Origin: Lysobacterales bacterium
GTDB lineage: Bacteria > Pseudomonadota > Gammaproteobacteria > Xanthomonadales > Xanthomonadaceae
Assembly (NCBI GenBank): GCA_017302135.1
Contig: JAFLDZ010000024.1
Location: forward strand, 1-54,693
Reading direction: 5' to 3'
DNA: 54,693 nt
The translations under genes and the position numbers were made by a program. Position 1 is the stretch's first letter. Each line of letters starts with the position of its first letter. Below the pieces are notes generated by a model. That model was not told the origin of the DNA, searched no databases, and saw only the letters and a program-made list of their open reading frames with translations. This document shows, piece after piece, positions 35,804-47,487 of this stretch.

Positions 35804-37498
35804 TCAGTGGTCGAAGCGGATGTAGTGCGGGAGCTGGATGTTGTTGCCCATCGCGTCCTTCTCGTTGGTATAGCCGCCAGCGACCCATTCGTTGCCTTTC
35901 GACCCCGAGCGGCGGGCGGTGCTGTAATCGCCCCAGCGGCTGGTCGCGCGCGTGCTCAGGCGCGGGTAATAGACGACGAAATCGCCCCACACCCCGACCG
36001 CATGGCTGGCGTAGTAAGGCCCGCCGCCGAACCCGATCGACATGCCGAGTTTTTCTTCCGAGTTCGTCGACAGATACGGATCGAGGAACGCGATGTCGGG
36101 GTTCCACACCTGCACCTGCTCCTCGAACGCGAATGTCGAAGTATTGAGCCTGACCAGTTGCACGTGCGGTTTGGGGAAACCACCGCCGTCCGATGCCAGC
36201 CAACCGAACCACACGCTGCCGCGCTGGCGCGCATTGCCGTAGACGTAATGCTTCCACGACTCGAACGTCAGCCAATCGGTGCCGTCCGGCGCGGCGTTGG
36301 TGTTGGTGCCGTTCGGCCAGCTGTTGATGGTGACGTTGCGCCACGAATAGAAACCGTCGGCATCGCGCATGCTGAACACGCGCAGCTCGCTGTTGCTGGC
36401 GTGGCCCGCCCAGAACACGGCATCGGTCGCGTTGTGGGTGACGTGCGACCACAGCGCGTCGGTGCCTGCGGTGTATCCGAAATTCACCGTGCCCATCGCA
36501 GCCAACTGGTTCAGCGGAACGCGCACCACGACGCGCCCATCGGCCTGCTGGCTGGTCCAGTAGAGATTGGCGCTGCCGAACGACATGTCGTTGTAGTCCA
36601 GCGTGCCGGTGGGATGGAAAACATCGCTGACGAAATCCCAGTACGTCCATGCGGTGCCACCGGACGCGACGACGTTCGCGGTCGTCTGCACGGCGATGCG
36701 GATCCGGTTGTCGTCGCCTTTCTGCCAGTACTGCATCAGCCAGACGAACATGTCGTGCCGGGGCACGTACTGCACGACCTGATCGCAGCACAGTCCGCCG
36801 TCGTCCTGCGGGAAGATCGTGGTCGGATTGATGACCTTGAAATTCGCTCCGCCGTCGGTCGACAGCCCCATCCAGGTATTCCCGGTCATGACGACCGTCT
36901 GTCCGTTTTCGGCGACGCTGATTTCCGGGCAGCATGCGCTCGTCGAACTGACCGCCTCGTCGAGTTCGGAATAGAAGGTGTAGCGCAGGCTTTGTCCGCG
37001 ACGATCGCGCGCCACCGGCGGCTCCTTTTCTTGCATGCCATTTGCCTGCATGCCCGTTGTCTGCATGCCTTTGTCGCCTGCTCCGGGCAAGCCCTTCGGA
37101 TCGATCGCGATCATCCGGCTCGCTTTGCTGAGCGGCCGCATCGAGCCGATCTTCGGCCCTGTCGGCACCGGCTCGAAGCGGTCGCCGAGGTTCGGATCGC
37201 GTTCGATCCGGGGCGCCGCCGGATACGGCGCGCCCGATGTCTTCTGCGGCTTGACCGTACCGGTCTTGAGCACGGCACGTTGCTCCTTGCCGACCACGCC
37301 CGGCCGGCCGCTGCCGCCCGATTGCGGACTGCCGTCGACAGGCGGCGTGACGCAGGACGCGAGCGAGCACGCGCACGCGATCGCCAGCGCATAGGCCAGC
37401 CACGCAGCACCGCGCGATGCACGCGCAGGCTTGCGGGTGGAACTCATGGAAGCGGCCGCGCACGGCGGACAGGTGGCGGTGGGAATGTTCGAACTCAT
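35804..37498 (-). CDS. Secreted lipoprotein, beta-propeller/sialidase-like
   Basis: 564 aa. The ATG at 37498 has AAGGAG seven nt upstream. The hydrophobic segment WLAYALAIACACSLASC ends in a lipobox (LASC, Cys49), suggesting membrane anchoring, but the n-region is long (a second ATG at 37447 gives a more normal signal). A Pro/Lys-rich linker with three GMQ repeats (GMQTTGMQANGMQ) follows. The remainder shows repeated Trp/Asp/Gly-rich strands (GLSTDGGANFKV, FWAGHASNSELRVFS, WVAGGYTNEKDAMG) as in BNR/sialidase-like beta-propellers. No function is assigned. It is divergent from aceE. Confidence 0.72.
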   Translation of the reverse strand: MSSNIPTATCPPCAAASMSSTRKPARASRGAAWLAYALAIACACSLASCVTPPVDGSPQSGGSGRPGVVGKEQRAVLKTGTVKPQKTSGAPYPAAPRIERDPNLGDRFEPVPTGPKIGSMRPLSKASRMIAIDPKGLPGAGDKGMQTTGMQANGMQEKEPPVARDRRGQSLRYTFYSELDEAVSSTSACCPEISVAENGQTVVMTGNTWMGLSTDGGANFKVINPTTIFPQDDGGLCCDQVVQYVPRHDMFVWLMQYWQKGDDNRIRIAVQTTANVVASGGTAWTYWDFVSDVFHPTGTLDYNDMSFGSANLYWTSQQADGRVVVRVPLNQLAAMGTVNFGYTAGTDALWSHVTHNATDAVFWAGHASNSELRVFSMRDADGFYSWRNVTINSWPNGTNTNAAPDGTDWLTFESWKHYVYGNARQRGSVWFGWLASDGGGFPKPHVQLVRLNTSTFAFEEQVQVWNPDIAFLDPYLSTNSEEKLGMSIGFGGGPYYASHAVGVWGDFVVYYPRLSTRATSRWGDYSTARRSGSKGNEWVAGGYTNEKDAMGNNIQLPHYIRFDH

Positions 37499-37932
37499 GA
37501 CGCTCTCCTTGATGCGGCCCGAGGCCGGACGTTCGGATGCGGATGCGCCACCATGCAGGCGACGCGCTGCGGGGAGCAGCCCCCTCGGTGTCCCTTGCCC
37601 GAGCAAACGCGAGGCCCGCGCGGGAACGGTCATCGCAGGAGCGGTCATCGCGAGAACGGTCATCGCGGTGCCGGACAGCAGGGTGCGGCGGCAGTGCCGG
37701 GCCAGTGGCTCGACTGCGGTGTCGTCGCACCACCCGGATCGGCCAGGCATGCACCGCGAAAAGAATCATCCGCAGGCGCCCGTGACCTCAGGAAATCGAA
37801 TTCTTGCGCCCGGCCGCACCACCACACCCCGCCGTACGGGGCAGCCCCCGCACCCGCTGCTAGAATCGGGGCTCTAAAAAAACCGACGACACCCACTGGA
37901 CGCGGCCCCCCGGCCGCTGCGGAGCCCAAGGC
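37499..37932. promoter_or_regulatory. Divergent control region of the lipoprotein gene and aceE, with 15-bp tandem repeats
   Basis: 434 bp. Three tandem 15-bp units (ACGGTCATCGCAGGA, GCGGTCATCGCGAGA, ACGGTCATCGCGGTG) run from 37626 to 37670, each with the core CGGTCATCGC. They lie 262 bp before aceE and 128 bp before the lipoprotein gene. This could be a regulator array, but no known operator was recognised. The aceE ribosome site (AAGG, with GGAG just before) is at 37922-37932. Confidence 0.5.
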
Positions 37933-40623
<2,691 letters not shown>

Positions 40624-40799
40624 GCCATTTGTCGGTCATTTTCGGTGTCTCACCAAAGAGACTGCGGACAAGATCAGGGTCGCGATAGTTCTCACGGAGT
40701 ATCCGACCTGCCAAGTCGTCTGGTTTCCGGAAAATGGGTGTGCCGCATTGAAGACGCTTTCATGGCGCTTAAGCACCACCACACTGTCAACCCCATCCA

Positions 40800-42056
40800 T
40801 CAAAGCGAGATGATACCCGGCCGTGTCTCGTGCTGAGATTTAAACAGACCCAGGGCGTCCACAAGCTGTTCTCGGAAACGATACAGCGCGGGTGTGTCTT
40901 CTGCCCGTTTCGACGACACAGACGTCGTCATTCCAACGTTAACAAATATCTTGACCGCTTCCTTGTTCTCCGAAACAAATACGGGTGAAGCCCACACTGC
41001 AGGTAGATTGGAGGGTTTCTTTACGTCTGATGCGACTTCAGCTCCGAGCACGAAAGGAATACTGAGCGACTTGCGCTGCGCGTGATCGCAACTAGCCTCC
41101 ACCTGGACGCCCACCCATCTGACGGATGTGTCGGGTTTGATTCCGAACTTCTCACGCACCTTAGCTTCATCGGATGCGAAGCGGTGCCTGAAAAAACTAG
41201 GACAGGATAGTGAAATCACGGCGCCACGATTACGCCCGGTTACCGTCTCTCCGCGCGGGTAGGCAACATGTAACGCGGTGTTTATCCCCGCAACACCGCC
41301 GACAACTGCCGTACCGCATTCGGTGCTGGCCACAGCACTGGGCATGGCTGCCCGCCACAAATCGCGGTGTCGTTCGTCTTCTGGCAGATGAGAAAGCCGA
41401 TCAGCTAACAGTGGCGAGAGAATTTCCTGCAGTGCAGCGCCAGGATGAGTGGCGGCAATCTCCATGCCAGTCGCTTTTTGCGCGAGAGCGCTGAGAACCC
41501 TATCCAGATTACCGCTCAGGTCACCATTCATGCCCCTTGCCAACCCGACTAGCGATCCAACGCACGCGGCAGCAGCAGTGGACACTTCGTCCTGCCACTC
41601 GTAGAGCGCACGCAGCTGAGGTATATCCTGCAACTTGGCACGCACCGCGTCAGGCAGCGTGTTGCCGAGATCGCCTACAAAATCATTTTTGTCCAACTGC
41701 AGGATGGCTGCTGGCCGTGAATCATGGTGCCGTTCGAAGAGATATTGCTCAAGCCCCACGGCATCGTGCGGGTACCGGGTCCACAGTACCAAGAGCAGCG
41801 GAGACGCATCATTCGTGGCCATTCTGTCCAGCAATGATCCGATCGCCGCATAGTTGGATCTGATGGACACATTAAGAACCAAGTGAAGATCGCAGAATGC
41901 TATGCGACAACCACTCAGCCAAGTGGCATCTTGTGGGATACCACCGGTGTAGTGTATCGGGATGCAGGGCACTCCCATCTTATGAAGCGTACCCGTTAGC
42001 TGCCTGAGATATTCAACTTCGTCATCGATAACGACAATGCGACCGGAACCGAACAT
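40800..42056 (-). CDS. Receiver-domain protein of module 2 with novel C-terminal domain
   Basis: 418 aa. A canonical receiver occupies about residues 5-130: IVVIDDE (D11/D12), IAFCDLHLV (phospho-acceptor Asp56), LWTRYP (switch Thr93) and LDKNDF (Lys123). The C-terminal ~290 residues are not a known DNA-binding output; FFRHRFASDEAKVREKFGI and VRWVGVQVEASCDH are landmarks. The ATG overlaps the kinase stop (TGATG), implying coupled translation. The DNA is visibly richer in A/T than aceE. It is the second receiver of this type in the window, and better conserved than the module 1 protein. Confidence 0.8.
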   Translation of the reverse strand: MFGSGRIVVIDDEVEYLRQLTGTLHKMGVPCIPIHYTGGIPQDATWLSGCRIAFCDLHLVLNVSIRSNYAAIGSLLDRMATNDASPLLLVLWTRYPHDAVGLEQYLFERHHDSRPAAILQLDKNDFVGDLGNTLPDAVRAKLQDIPQLRALYEWQDEVSTAAAACVGSLVGLARGMNGDLSGNLDRVLSALAQKATGMEIAATHPGAALQEILSPLLADRLSHLPEDERHRDLWRAAMPSAVASTECGTAVVGGVAGINTALHVAYPRGETVTGRNRGAVISLSCPSFFRHRFASDEAKVREKFGIKPDTSVRWVGVQVEASCDHAQRKSLSIPFVLGAEVASDVKKPSNLPAVWASPVFVSENKEAVKIFVNVGMTTSVSSKRAEDTPALYRFREQLVDALGLFKSQHETRPGIISL

Positions 42057-44230
42057 CAGCCAACCTCCTTGGCGTTTTGAAAGACCAGCGCGATGACCGC
42101 GCCATCGTAACCCTCTGGCAGGCCAACATCGGCCGCGCTGGGGAACTGCACGGAACCGCCGGACAACTCCATGGCAAGCTTCACGTAGTACAGACCCATG
42201 CCCATGCCGTCTGGACGCCGGGTAAAGAACGGCTTGGTCAGCAGTTCGGGCAAATCACGGAAACCTGGCCCATTATCGGCCACGATGATCGCGGGCCCAC
42301 CTTCCACATCTAGGCTCGTTCCGATATGGATCTTACGGAGTAGGGGCTCGCCGTCGGGAAGATCAGGCCAACGGACGCGCAGCCAGTAGATCGCATTGTC
42401 AATCAGGTTAGTCAACGCCCCGACCATAAGTTCACGAGCCATAACCGCCTCGAAGTCCTGCGAAGGATCATCGAGGACCGGACAGTGAAGGGCGACTTGG
42501 TGATAACGGAAACGCGCCACGGATATATCGCGAGCTTGACGGATGAGCTCGGAGGCACGCATCGGCTTGCGACCGCTGCGCCGCAATAGCGTGCTGAAAC
42601 CGTCGAGCAGCAGCGATAGGTCCATCGCCTTACGTTCCAACGCCGGTCGCTCACCACCTGCTTTGAACGCTGCGAGCAGTTCACGAATTCCTCGATCGAT
42701 CTCATGAAAGACGACGGCCAGTCCTATACCTGAGAAACCCACATGGACCACGGTATCCTTCAGCGCCTCGAACTCGGCTTCTATGCGATTGATGAACGGC
42801 TCCAATTCCTTGTCGGCATGGATGCGCTTGGCTTCCCTGCGTAGAGCCTGAAACGGTGGACTGGCGTCGAAACGCTCTATGCCTCCCTTCTTGCCCAGGA
42901 TCTGCCGCAAGCGGTCCTTGTCTGACTGCCGCTCAGCTTCCAGCGCAGCTAGTGATGCCAGCACTATCCTTCTCAGCCGACGATAGGCATCACTCTCGAC
43001 GAAGCCTTCGCGGTTGGTCTTTTCCAGCAGTTCGGTGCTGTGCTCAAGACTGAGATTAATTGCCGCCAGCACGACATTCCGGCTGACCCGCATCGTGGGC
43101 TGGTTGACGCGGCGCAGATCGAGCCCCAGCCAGTCATCTCCGCGCTCGCCGTAATTGTAGACTCGTATCGCATCGCGATAGACGCGAATACCACCGTTCT
43201 CGTTCAAATAGCGCGTCATCAGATCCGACTCGGCCATCCTGGCCAGTACCTCCTTGTCCCGGTCGAACACGAAGAACTCGCCTTCCAGAGGACCGATGCC
43301 CTTCAGGAAATCCGCGTCAACGACAACACTCTTGCTTTCCCTACCACGGCGTTGCTTCCTAGTCATTGCTTCCTCGGCCGCCTCATCTGCCTGATCATCC
43401 AACTGCAACGACTCCAACGTCCCACTCACAGTACGGTCGGCCAGATCCGCGCCAACAAGGCGGTTGATGAACTCGTAGGTCCAGGTAAACCGCCCTTGTT
43501 CGTCGAGCGAGAAGGTGTAATGCCAAAGCGCCTTGCGGAGGATCTCGCCGACTGTAGGTAGTCCACTCAAGTCCGCTTCCCGGCCTGGAAGCTTCAGCTC
43601 GACGGAGAACTCGCGCTCGGCTGTAAACGGCGAGCAGATCGAGGTCACCTGCCGATAAAGGCGTCGTAGATCGCCGCGGGTCCACTCGTCCTGTCTCAGG
43701 CCTTCGATCACCACCTCGGTGCCGTGGGTGCTGCCAGGAAAGGTGATTGGCTCACGCTTCGTGACCTGCAGTTGCAGGTCTTCAAGATAACCGTCCCCCA
43801 GGATCTTGTCCCAGTCGATTTCCACCACGCGCTCGACGGGGTCATCGATAGCGCGTGTGACCAGCCGAATTCGTTCGCCCAACTTGTGGACAGCAAATCG
43901 ACCCAGCCCCTTTTCGCCCAACGGCAGGCGGTTGAAACGCTCGCTCCTTCGGCCCTCCTTGCGCTGGCGATCGCGATGATCTGCCCCGGGCACAAACCAC
44001 ACGTCGCGGATCGTCGTCTCGCCCATGCCATCGCCATCGTCACGGACAGTAATCGAGGCTCCGGGCGTGCCCAGTCCGGCCAGCGTGACCACAACCTCTT
44101 CGGCATCGGCGTCATAGGCGTTCTTGACCAGTTCGAAGATGGCCAGCCGCTGGTTGCCGATCAACTCGTCGCCCAACAGACGCAGGATGCGTGCCTTGGG
44201 TCGGAACTTGTAAGGCGAATCGTCGTTCAT
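42056..44230 (-). CDS. Double-GHKL histidine-kinase-like ATPase, module 2
   Basis: 724 aa, cytosolic, with the same plan as the 807-aa protein of module 1. The N-terminal MORC/Hsp90-like GHKL domain has ELVKNAYDAD (33-42), RDDGDGMG (63-70) and GEKGLGRFAVHKLG (105-118). A charged middle region follows. A HisKA-like helix (LAVVFHEIDRGI, candidate His about 509) precedes a kinase GHKL domain with LTNLIDNAIYWL (about 606-617), VADNGPGF (about 650-657) and PDGMGMGLYYVK (about 673-684). It is probably the phospho-donor for the overlapping receiver gene. It lies 108 nt downstream of the cytosine methyltransferase gene. Confidence 0.88.
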   Translation of the reverse strand: MNDDSPYKFRPKARILRLLGDELIGNQRLAIFELVKNAYDADAEEVVVTLAGLGTPGASITVRDDGDGMGETTIRDVWFVPGADHRDRQRKEGRRSERFNRLPLGEKGLGRFAVHKLGERIRLVTRAIDDPVERVVEIDWDKILGDGYLEDLQLQVTKREPITFPGSTHGTEVVIEGLRQDEWTRGDLRRLYRQVTSICSPFTAEREFSVELKLPGREADLSGLPTVGEILRKALWHYTFSLDEQGRFTWTYEFINRLVGADLADRTVSGTLESLQLDDQADEAAEEAMTRKQRRGRESKSVVVDADFLKGIGPLEGEFFVFDRDKEVLARMAESDLMTRYLNENGGIRVYRDAIRVYNYGERGDDWLGLDLRRVNQPTMRVSRNVVLAAINLSLEHSTELLEKTNREGFVESDAYRRLRRIVLASLAALEAERQSDKDRLRQILGKKGGIERFDASPPFQALRREAKRIHADKELEPFINRIEAEFEALKDTVVHVGFSGIGLAVVFHEIDRGIRELLAAFKAGGERPALERKAMDLSLLLDGFSTLLRRSGRKPMRASELIRQARDISVARFRYHQVALHCPVLDDPSQDFEAVMARELMVGALTNLIDNAIYWLRVRWPDLPDGEPLLRKIHIGTSLDVEGGPAIIVADNGPGFRDLPELLTKPFFTRRPDGMGMGLYYVKLAMELSGGSVQFPSAADVGLPEGYDGAVIALVFQNAKEVG

Positions 44231-44338
44231 GTGGTCATTGCTTCCCTGAAGCCACGGAGAGGGAGGCGTGCCAAATCTGCATCTCTACTGCGGCGTTGTT
44301 GACATCTTGCCATGCAAAACGCCGGCATGGGACGCTGA

Positions 44339-45292
44339 CTAGGCCGCATCCCGCGTCAATGCCGCCACCACCTCGCTCATGACTGGCGGACACACTCCAT
44401 TGCCCAGGATGCGCACCCGGTCCCGGCGTGTACCGACCTCCAGCTGGTAGGCATCATCGAAGCCCATGGCCCGCTGAAGTTCGGGCACCTGTAGCATCCG
44501 CATACGGTGCCCGTCACTGGACGGCTCGACTAGCGCAAAGCGATCCACAGTCGTGATTGTGCGCAAAGAACGTTCCAGAGTCTGCCAGCCGCCACTGCCA
44601 TCGCTGCCGTAATAGACCATCAGGAAGGGCGCATCCGGACCCAGGGCAGCCATGGCACGGCGTGCGCGGGCCACAGTTTCTTCGGCACGTTTGTCAGTAA
44701 ACAGCGGGGACGAATTCCAAGTGCCGGGTCTGTCGAGGATGGACTTGGCACCCTTGCGCGGACCGGGCCGTTTCCGGCCCACCAGTCTAGGCGGTCCCTT
44801 GAGGTCGCCGACCAGGAACAACCGTCTCCGGCTCTGGGCCACGCCGTAATCAGAGGCATCTAGGACCTGCTCAGCAAGGTGATATCCCAGATCCTGCAAT
44901 TCACGCTTTAGCTCCCCGTAACGCGACCAGGGACGCATATGCACCACATTTTCTAGCACAACCCAGCGCGGGCGGAAGGCGCGAGCATACTGGACGGCAT
45001 ACAACGCCGTGGCGCGACTTTCCTCGTTGCGCGGCGCGGCGCCTTTAGCACACGTGTGATTGGTGCATTCTGGCGAAGCCAGCAGAATGTCGATTGACCC
45101 CAACTGCTTTTTGAGCTTAGGAAGCGCGACGTGCTCCAAACGGCCTGTGACGACATGCGTGCCTTCGAAATTAGCCCGATAAGCGTCCGTCGCGATCGGG
45201 CACATGTCGACTGCGCCCACCATGGTGACGCCCGCGGCAGTGGCTCCCCAACTGCTCCCGCCCCCGCCGCAGAAAATATCCAACCCTCTCAT
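44339..45292 (-). CDS. dcm: C5-cytosine DNA methyltransferase, module 2
   Basis: 317 aa. The order of C5-methyltransferase motifs is clear: motif I LDIFCGGGGSSWG (4-16), motif IV ASPECTNH with catalytic Cys76 (PEC instead of PPC, as in a known subfamily), motif VI VLENV (113-117), motif VIII QSRRRLF (153-159), and motif X GNGVCPPVMSE near the end. The target-recognition region (about 165-250) is short. The start at 45292 is preferred over 45307 because GGAG lies 9 nt upstream. The enzyme methylates an unknown site. It stands upstream of the kinase and receiver genes and is divergent from the Vsr-like gene. Confidence 0.93.
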   Translation of the reverse strand: MRGLDIFCGGGGSSWGATAAGVTMVGAVDMCPIATDAYRANFEGTHVVTGRLEHVALPKLKKQLGSIDILLASPECTNHTCAKGAAPRNEESRATALYAVQYARAFRPRWVVLENVVHMRPWSRYGELKRELQDLGYHLAEQVLDASDYGVAQSRRRLFLVGDLKGPPRLVGRKRPGPRKGAKSILDRPGTWNSSPLFTDKRAEETVARARRAMAALGPDAPFLMVYYGSDGSGGWQTLERSLRTITTVDRFALVEPSSDGHRMRMLQVPELQRAMGFDDAYQLEVGTRRDRVRILGNGVCPPVMSEVVAALTRDAA

Positions 45293-45559
45293 GGTGCTCT
45301 GCTCCATTATCGTGCGGTCGCCAGGTTACCAGGCCAAGTGCCGGTATGCACCTTTCAGTAGTTGTCGGGCCTTTGTAGCCCTCCAACACCCTTTGCCCTC
45401 GAAAGAGGCAGCCTAACGCCGAGTCCTGGGCACATCCTGAAGCACTCGACGGACAGCATATGCTAACCGGGAGACGGGCAGGACTTTTGTTCGCATCATG
45501 ATGTTATTGCATCTCAGGAGCCGATACGATGAGACCAACAACCAACGCCAGGATCTGCC

Positions 45560-45973
45560 ATGGCTGATGTAATGACACCAGCGCAGCGGAGCGCCCTGAT
45601 GTCACGAATTCGAGGAGCGGACACGGGACCCGAACGCATACTGCGCTCCGAACTCCATAATCGAGGGTTTCGTTTCTTCAAGCATGTCAAAACGCTGCCA
45701 GGCCGGCCTGATATCGTGTTTCCACGAGTGAGGGTTGCCGTTTTCATCGACGGCGACTTCTGGCATGGCTACCGCTTCCCACGCTGGAAAGCCAAGCTAT
45801 CCCCATTCTGGCGAGAGAAGATCGAAGGCAACCGTATCCGCGACCAGCGAAATTTCAGAAGGTTACGAGCCAAGGGCTGGACCGTGATCCGCATCTGGGA
45901 GCACGATGTACGCTTTGATGTGGATGCCTGTGCCGATCGCATCTGCCATATCATCAATATGACTACGCTGTAA
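45560..45973 (+). CDS. Vsr-like endonuclease without zinc site
   Basis: 137 aa, clearly of the very-short-patch-repair family: MTPAQRSALMSRIRG, LPGRPDIVFP (catalytic Asp51, matching E. coli numbering), FIDGDFWHGY (catalytic His69), and FWREKIEGNRIRDQRN. The four zinc ligands of E. coli Vsr (Cys66, His71, Cys73, Cys117) are replaced by Asp66, Tyr71, Phe73 and His115. This points to the Vsr-like subfamily that may act as restriction or nicking nucleases rather than T:G mismatch repair. The start has AGGA eight nt upstream. It is divergent from dcm. Confidence 0.9.
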   Translation: MADVMTPAQRSALMSRIRGADTGPERILRSELHNRGFRFFKHVKTLPGRPDIVFPRVRVAVFIDGDFWHGYRFPRWKAKLSPFWREKIEGNRIRDQRNFRRLRAKGWTVIRIWEHDVRFDVDACADRICHIINMTTL

Positions 45974-46061
45974 CACATGCCTGCTGGACTTGGCCAAGAC
46001 TCTTGTTGCCCAAGACATTAGATTAATCCGCACCACAGATATTTCAGGATGAGTATTGAGC

Positions 46062-46532
46062 ATGCCATTCCCCATAAGCCTCTCCGATATGTCGGGACGG
46101 GACCTTCTCAAACTCCGGTCGGCGATTGATGCTGAACTCCGCGGACGCGGACTCCCGTCTGAACCAGGCGAGATCGGAGAGCAAATTGCTATCGGGTTTT
46201 TCACCGCGAACCCGAAACTTCCCATTCTCGCAGCAGCCCCTCGCGGAACCAAGAATGTTGATGCTATCTCGCGAGATGGAGAGCGCTATTCCATCAAAAC
46301 ACTTATGCGTGCGAAGAAGACCGGCACCGTGTATCCGGCACCTGATGGCGACACAAGGCCGTTGTTCGAGTACATGCTGATTGTCTTACTTGATGACTCG
46401 TATGAGCTTGCAGGTATGTTCCGTCTCTCCTGGGAATCGTTCTTGAAAGTACGCAGTTGGGACAAAAGAATGAACGCATGGTATGTAGCTCGTTCTTCTC
46501 GCGTTTTGACAGCGGCAGATCAGCTGGCTTAA
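46062..46532 (+). CDS. Putative PD-(D/E)XK-like nuclease, DUF6998-like
   Basis: 156 aa, soluble. The pattern GEIGEQIAIGFF (Glu37/Glu40), then NVDAIS (Asp67), then YSIKTL (Lys79) resembles the core of small PD-(D/E)XK enzymes, with Ser in place of the usual Glu two residues before Lys. Family membership is a guess from this pattern. A TTG at 46056 with better AGGA spacing is an alternative start. It is 88 nt after the Vsr-like gene on the same strand and is probably the cognate restriction subunit of module 2. Confidence 0.6.
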   Translation: MPFPISLSDMSGRDLLKLRSAIDAELRGRGLPSEPGEIGEQIAIGFFTANPKLPILAAAPRGTKNVDAISRDGERYSIKTLMRAKKTGTVYPAPDGDTRPLFEYMLIVLLDDSYELAGMFRLSWESFLKVRSWDKRMNAWYVARSSRVLTAADQLA

Positions 46533-46564
46533 CCCGTAACCCGTAAGGTGGATCAATTTTTCTC

Positions 46565-46692
46565 GTAGGGCGGGTCTTGCACCCGCCTATCGAATGAAGC
46601 GACGGCTTCGTATCCGCGAAGTGCCGATACTTTCCACGTCACCGGAAAGGAAGCCATCGCTCGACAATCGGCGGGTGCAAGACCCGCCCTAC
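46565..46692. repeat. MITE-like element with 23-bp perfect inverted ends
   Basis: 46565-46587 and 46670-46692 are exact reverse complements (GTAGGGCGGGTCTTGCACCC, continuing GCC). Each arm also contains its own small palindrome. The 82-bp centre holds further stem-forming GAAGC/GCTTC segments. It is located just after the PD-(D/E)XK-like gene. Confidence 0.85.
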
Positions 46693-46818
46693 GAATCTCA
46701 CACACGTCTACGCGATCGCCAGTTGCCCAATCTCGTACAGACGAGGTGTGGTTTGCGGACTGAGAGGTCTTGCGTTCCAATAGGCCACATGTGGCGCACG
46801 TGGGCGGCTCGAGAATCG

Positions 46819-47121
46819 ATGAAAACGTGGGTCTACTTTTTGCTGTGCGAGAACGATGCGCTGTACACGGGCACCGCGATCGATCCGTTGAGCAGGTTCA
46901 AGGATCACTGCGCGGGACGTGGAGCGCGGTTTACACGAATGCGAAAGCCCATTCGATTGGTCGGCGCATTCGCCTTCGAGACCCGAGGCGAGGCGCTGTC
47001 GAACGAGTACCGATTCAAACGCCTGCCCGTCCTCGAAAAGCGCCGGCTCGCTGCGATGGCGTCCGAGGATCCAGCCTGGCTCGCGTATCTGATGCAGCGC
47101 GCATCGATCGAAGGCCAGTGA
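46819..47121 (+). CDS. GIY-YIG family nuclease (YhbQ/UPF0213-like)
   Basis: 100 aa, the usual length of single-domain GIY-YIG proteins. VYFLLCENDALYTGTAIDPL (about 5-24) is the variant GIY-YIG motif ('VY..LC.d..LYTG'), followed by RFKDHCAGRGARFTRMRKP with the catalytic-type Arg and a late conserved EYRFKRLP. The start at 46819 places the motif at the normal position; the open frame upstream comes from the inverted-repeat element. Its cellular role is uncertain. It may be part of the defence cluster or an ordinary neighbour. Confidence 0.85.
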   Translation: MKTWVYFLLCENDALYTGTAIDPLSRFKDHCAGRGARFTRMRKPIRLVGAFAFETRGEALSNEYRFKRLPVLEKRRLAAMASEDPAWLAYLMQRASIEGQ

Positions 47122-47134
47122 ATACAGCGGAGCA

Positions 47135-47282
47135 AGTAGGGTGGAGTAAGCGCAGCGCAACTCCACCATGGCATCAGGGAAACGATAAATTCCCACGCCA
47201 AGGGAGATGCCTTCCCGCTCGACAGACACCGGCCTTGTCATCTCGCAATGGTGGAGTTGCGCTGCGCTTACTCCACCCTACT
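47135..47282. repeat. MITE-like element with 35-bp perfect inverted ends
   Basis: 47135-47169 and 47248-47282 are exact reverse complements (AGTAGGGTGGAGTAAGCGCA at the left end), with 78 bp between. It starts 14 bp after the GIY-YIG stop. Arms this long and perfect imply recent origin or maintenance. Confidence 0.9.
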
Positions 47283-47345
47283 GGGCAACTTGTTATGTGT
47301 AAGTATCGCAGGGTGGGCTTCACGCAATGCTCCGAACTTAGCGCC

Positions 47346-47440
47346 GTAGCCCGGATGCGTGCGAAGCGCGTATCCGGGACGATGCATGGTGAATCTTTCC
47401 GGAGAGCCCCGGCTGCGGCCGCGGGCCGCAACCGGGCTAC
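47346..47440. repeat. REP-type palindrome, TAGCCCGG family, copy 1
   Basis: Ends GTAGCCCGG (47346-47354) and CCGGGCTAC (47432-47440) are reverse complements. Internal GGATGCG...CGCGTATCC and CCGGCTGCGGC...GCCGCAACCGG stems are present. It is related to 49492-49583 and partly to 48988-49095. Together with the 35-bp-ended element it fills the 366-bp gap 47122-47487. Confidence 0.8.
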
Positions 47441-47487
47441 GACACTGCGAACACACATGCCGTGCCCGCGATGGCAGGAAGCGCCGA

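Noticed and set aside
32302..36147. 1281-codon plus-strand open frame opposite the patatin gene
   Set aside because: Very His/Arg/Gln-rich antisense shadow. The minus strand encodes a recognisable patatin.
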